DNA of 64,000 bases from Bacteroidetes bacterium UBA2664 (GTDB lineage: Bacteria > Bacteroidota > Rhodothermia > Balneolales > Balneolaceae), in NCBI GenBank assembly GCA_002359315.1, contig DEMS01000027.1, positions 97,774 through 161,773 of the forward strand, given 5' to 3'. The notes under the pieces were generated by a model. The model was not told where the DNA came from. It saw only the letters and a list, made by a program, of their open reading frames with translations, and did not search any database. Below are positions 63,175-64,000 of this stretch, piece by piece; the stretch's first letter is position 1, and the number at the start of each line of letters is the position of its first letter. The position numbers and the translations under genes were made by a program.

Positions 63175-63486
63175 TTATATAGTTGGATTAGAGACTTTGT
63201 ATGGATCATCAGGTAACATCTGTCTTGTGTGCCAAATAGTCAACATATCAATTTGATTGGTTTTTAACTCATATACCAATCTATAACTTCCGTGTATAAG
63301 CTCTCTGATTTCCGGTCGTCTGAACTCAGGTACTATTCTTCCGCTTTCCGGTTGATCACTCAGTTTTTGGCATTGGTCGAAAACACCTTCCGCCCATTCA
63401 ATAGCTGTGGGTATATGATCCAGTGCAATATAATCGGTACACTCCTCAACTCGAGTTAAAAACCGATCTGTAAAAATTATTTCCAT
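63175..63486 (-). CDS. RelE/ParE-family toxin
   Basis: 103 aa: EIIFTDRFLTRVEECTDYIALDHIPTAIEWAEGVFDQCQKLSDQPESGRIVPEFRRPEIRELIHGSYRLVYEL, the ParE-like RelE fold with C-terminal strands IDMLTIWHTRQML. It overlaps the antitoxin gene by 10 nt and would inhibit gyrase or translation when free. Confidence 0.9.
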   Translation of the reverse strand: MEIIFTDRFLTRVEECTDYIALDHIPTAIEWAEGVFDQCQKLSDQPESGRIVPEFRRPEIRELIHGSYRLVYELKTNQIDMLTIWHTRQMLPDDPYKVSNPTI

Positions 63487-63761
63487 TTAGAAAGATGTTT
63501 TTCAATTCTTTCTTTTGCTTGATTCATCGTATACGTTTTGCCTTGCTCAACCTGTTGCTTGGCTTCGAGTAAATCCTCAAGCATCTCTAATTTTTTTGTA
63601 AAACGCTCAAATTCTGATACATCCATCAAAACAGCAGCACTTTTACCATGCTGAGTGAGTATTATCGGCTGCTTCTCTTTTTTTAAACGCTTTACAAAAT
63701 CGGCTGACTTCTTCCGAAACTCGGAGAGAGGTTCGATGTCTTTTGAAATTGAAATATCCAT
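63477..63761 (-). CDS. Phd/YefM-family antitoxin
   Basis: 94 aa: SISKDIEPLSEFRKKSADFVKRLKKEKQPIILTQHGKSAAVLMDVSEFERF, the Phd/YefM DNA-binding domain, then a charged toxin-binding tail. First gene of the pair; its product should repress the operon and neutralise the downstream toxin. Confidence 0.92.
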   Translation of the reverse strand: MDISISKDIEPLSEFRKKSADFVKRLKKEKQPIILTQHGKSAAVLMDVSEFERFTKKLEMLEDLLEAKQQVEQGKTYTMNQAKERIEKHLSKWK

Positions 63762-64000
63762 ATCAGTACTTTTTTAGTATTTATTTGTACGTTTAAGATA
63801 CTTAATTGATGTGAGTATACAATGTCAAAGTTTGGCAACCTTAAACCCCCCTTTCCAAGGCGAGTACGGTGGAGCCGGGAGGGGTTTCATTGTTCGATTC
63901 AAGAGCCCAAAAAGACACCCACCTAGCCGATCTTTTGGGAGGGAGATTTTAAGGGGTGTTAATTTTCGAGTTACTAGCGGTCTTATACTGAAATAGGTTG
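63762..64000. other. Intergenic region at window end
   Basis: About 240 bp with the promoter of the toxin-antitoxin pair and an inverted-repeat element (63843-63959). The short open frame across it is not protein-like. Any further gene lies outside the window. Confidence 0.5.
63843..63959. repeat. Inverted-repeat intergenic element
   Basis: AAACCCC (63843) with GGGGTTT (63881) and ACACCC (63915) with GGGTGT (63954) make two adjacent stem-loops. Looks like a dispersed repeat cassette; only one copy is in the window. Confidence 0.45.

Noticed and set aside
63811..63996. 61-codon open frame at the end of the window
   Set aside because: Runs through an inverted-repeat element and is rich in Arg/Pro/Gly as repeats usually read.
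1..64000. CRISPR arrays, tRNA or rRNA genes, complete insertion sequences
   Set aside because: Looked for regularly spaced repeats, cloverleaf ends and transposase motifs (DDE or HUH); none recognised. The short tandem repeats have a 7-bp period without spacers.

Overview
The window looks like chromosomal DNA from a moderately AT-rich Gram-negative bacterium of the Bacteroidota/Balneolota/Rhodothermota type. The pointers are a TonB-dependent receptor with an N-terminal carboxypeptidase-regulatory-like domain, a propeller/Y_Y_Y two-component sensor, a membrane-anchored LytTR regulator, many lipoproteins with TSC/GCS-type lipoboxes, and mostly weak Shine-Dalgarno sequences. No rRNA, tRNA or CRISPR array was seen, so the genus cannot be fixed.

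Layout. 1-2.5 kb: pyruvate phosphate dikinase, 3' end outside the window. 2.5-5 kb: a Na+/solute symporter with heptameric intergenic repeats on both sides. 5-10.9 kb: a sensor kinase, its LuxR-type regulator, a secreted lipoprotein and a lone receiver protein; the last two share a duplicated ~125-bp upstream region. 11-15.3 kb: MFS transporter and TonB receptor. 15.5-20.4 kb: small metabolic genes (SRPBCC, hydrolase/TetR pair, GNAT, VOC, flavin-dependent oxidoreductase, DUF3565). 20.4-27.5 kb: a complete YbhGFSR-like tripartite ABC export operon with a divergent TetR gene and two matching palindromes between them. 27.6-34 kb: membrane proteins (CNNM, AI-2E family, mini ExbB-like, CASTOR/POLLUX-like channel) and a LytTR regulator. 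34-37.1 kb: VapBC-type toxin-antitoxin pair and katG. 37.3-50 kb: a repeat-rich lipoprotein, exported sugar-active proteins (TIM-barrel isomerase, GH51 arabinofuranosidase, phosphotriesterase-like lactonase) and many small stress/VOC/SRPBCC/DinB genes with GlxA and ArsR regulators.

50.1-61.8 kb is a defence and genome-conflict island. It holds higA with a decayed higB, an AbiE-like regulator/nucleotidyltransferase pair behind a nested symmetric operator, a decayed brnT, a DUF3800 protein, and a two-gene operon pairing a type IIG-like restriction-methylase (1268 aa) with a 1020-aa protein that joins a PD-(D/E)XK nuclease to a STAND/NACHT-like NTPase. The two operon genes overlap by ATGA. A 34-codon relic matching the 3' end of the methylase lies just downstream of the NTPase gene, so the NTPase gene sits between two copies of a methylase tail. 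This is the best candidate here for an undescribed system.

62-64 kb: a Tat-exported Gfo/Idh/MocA oxidoreductase 2 nt downstream of a ParE/Phd toxin-antitoxin pair, then an inverted-repeat intergenic element.

All functional calls come from motifs read by eye in the translated sequence; no database search was run.
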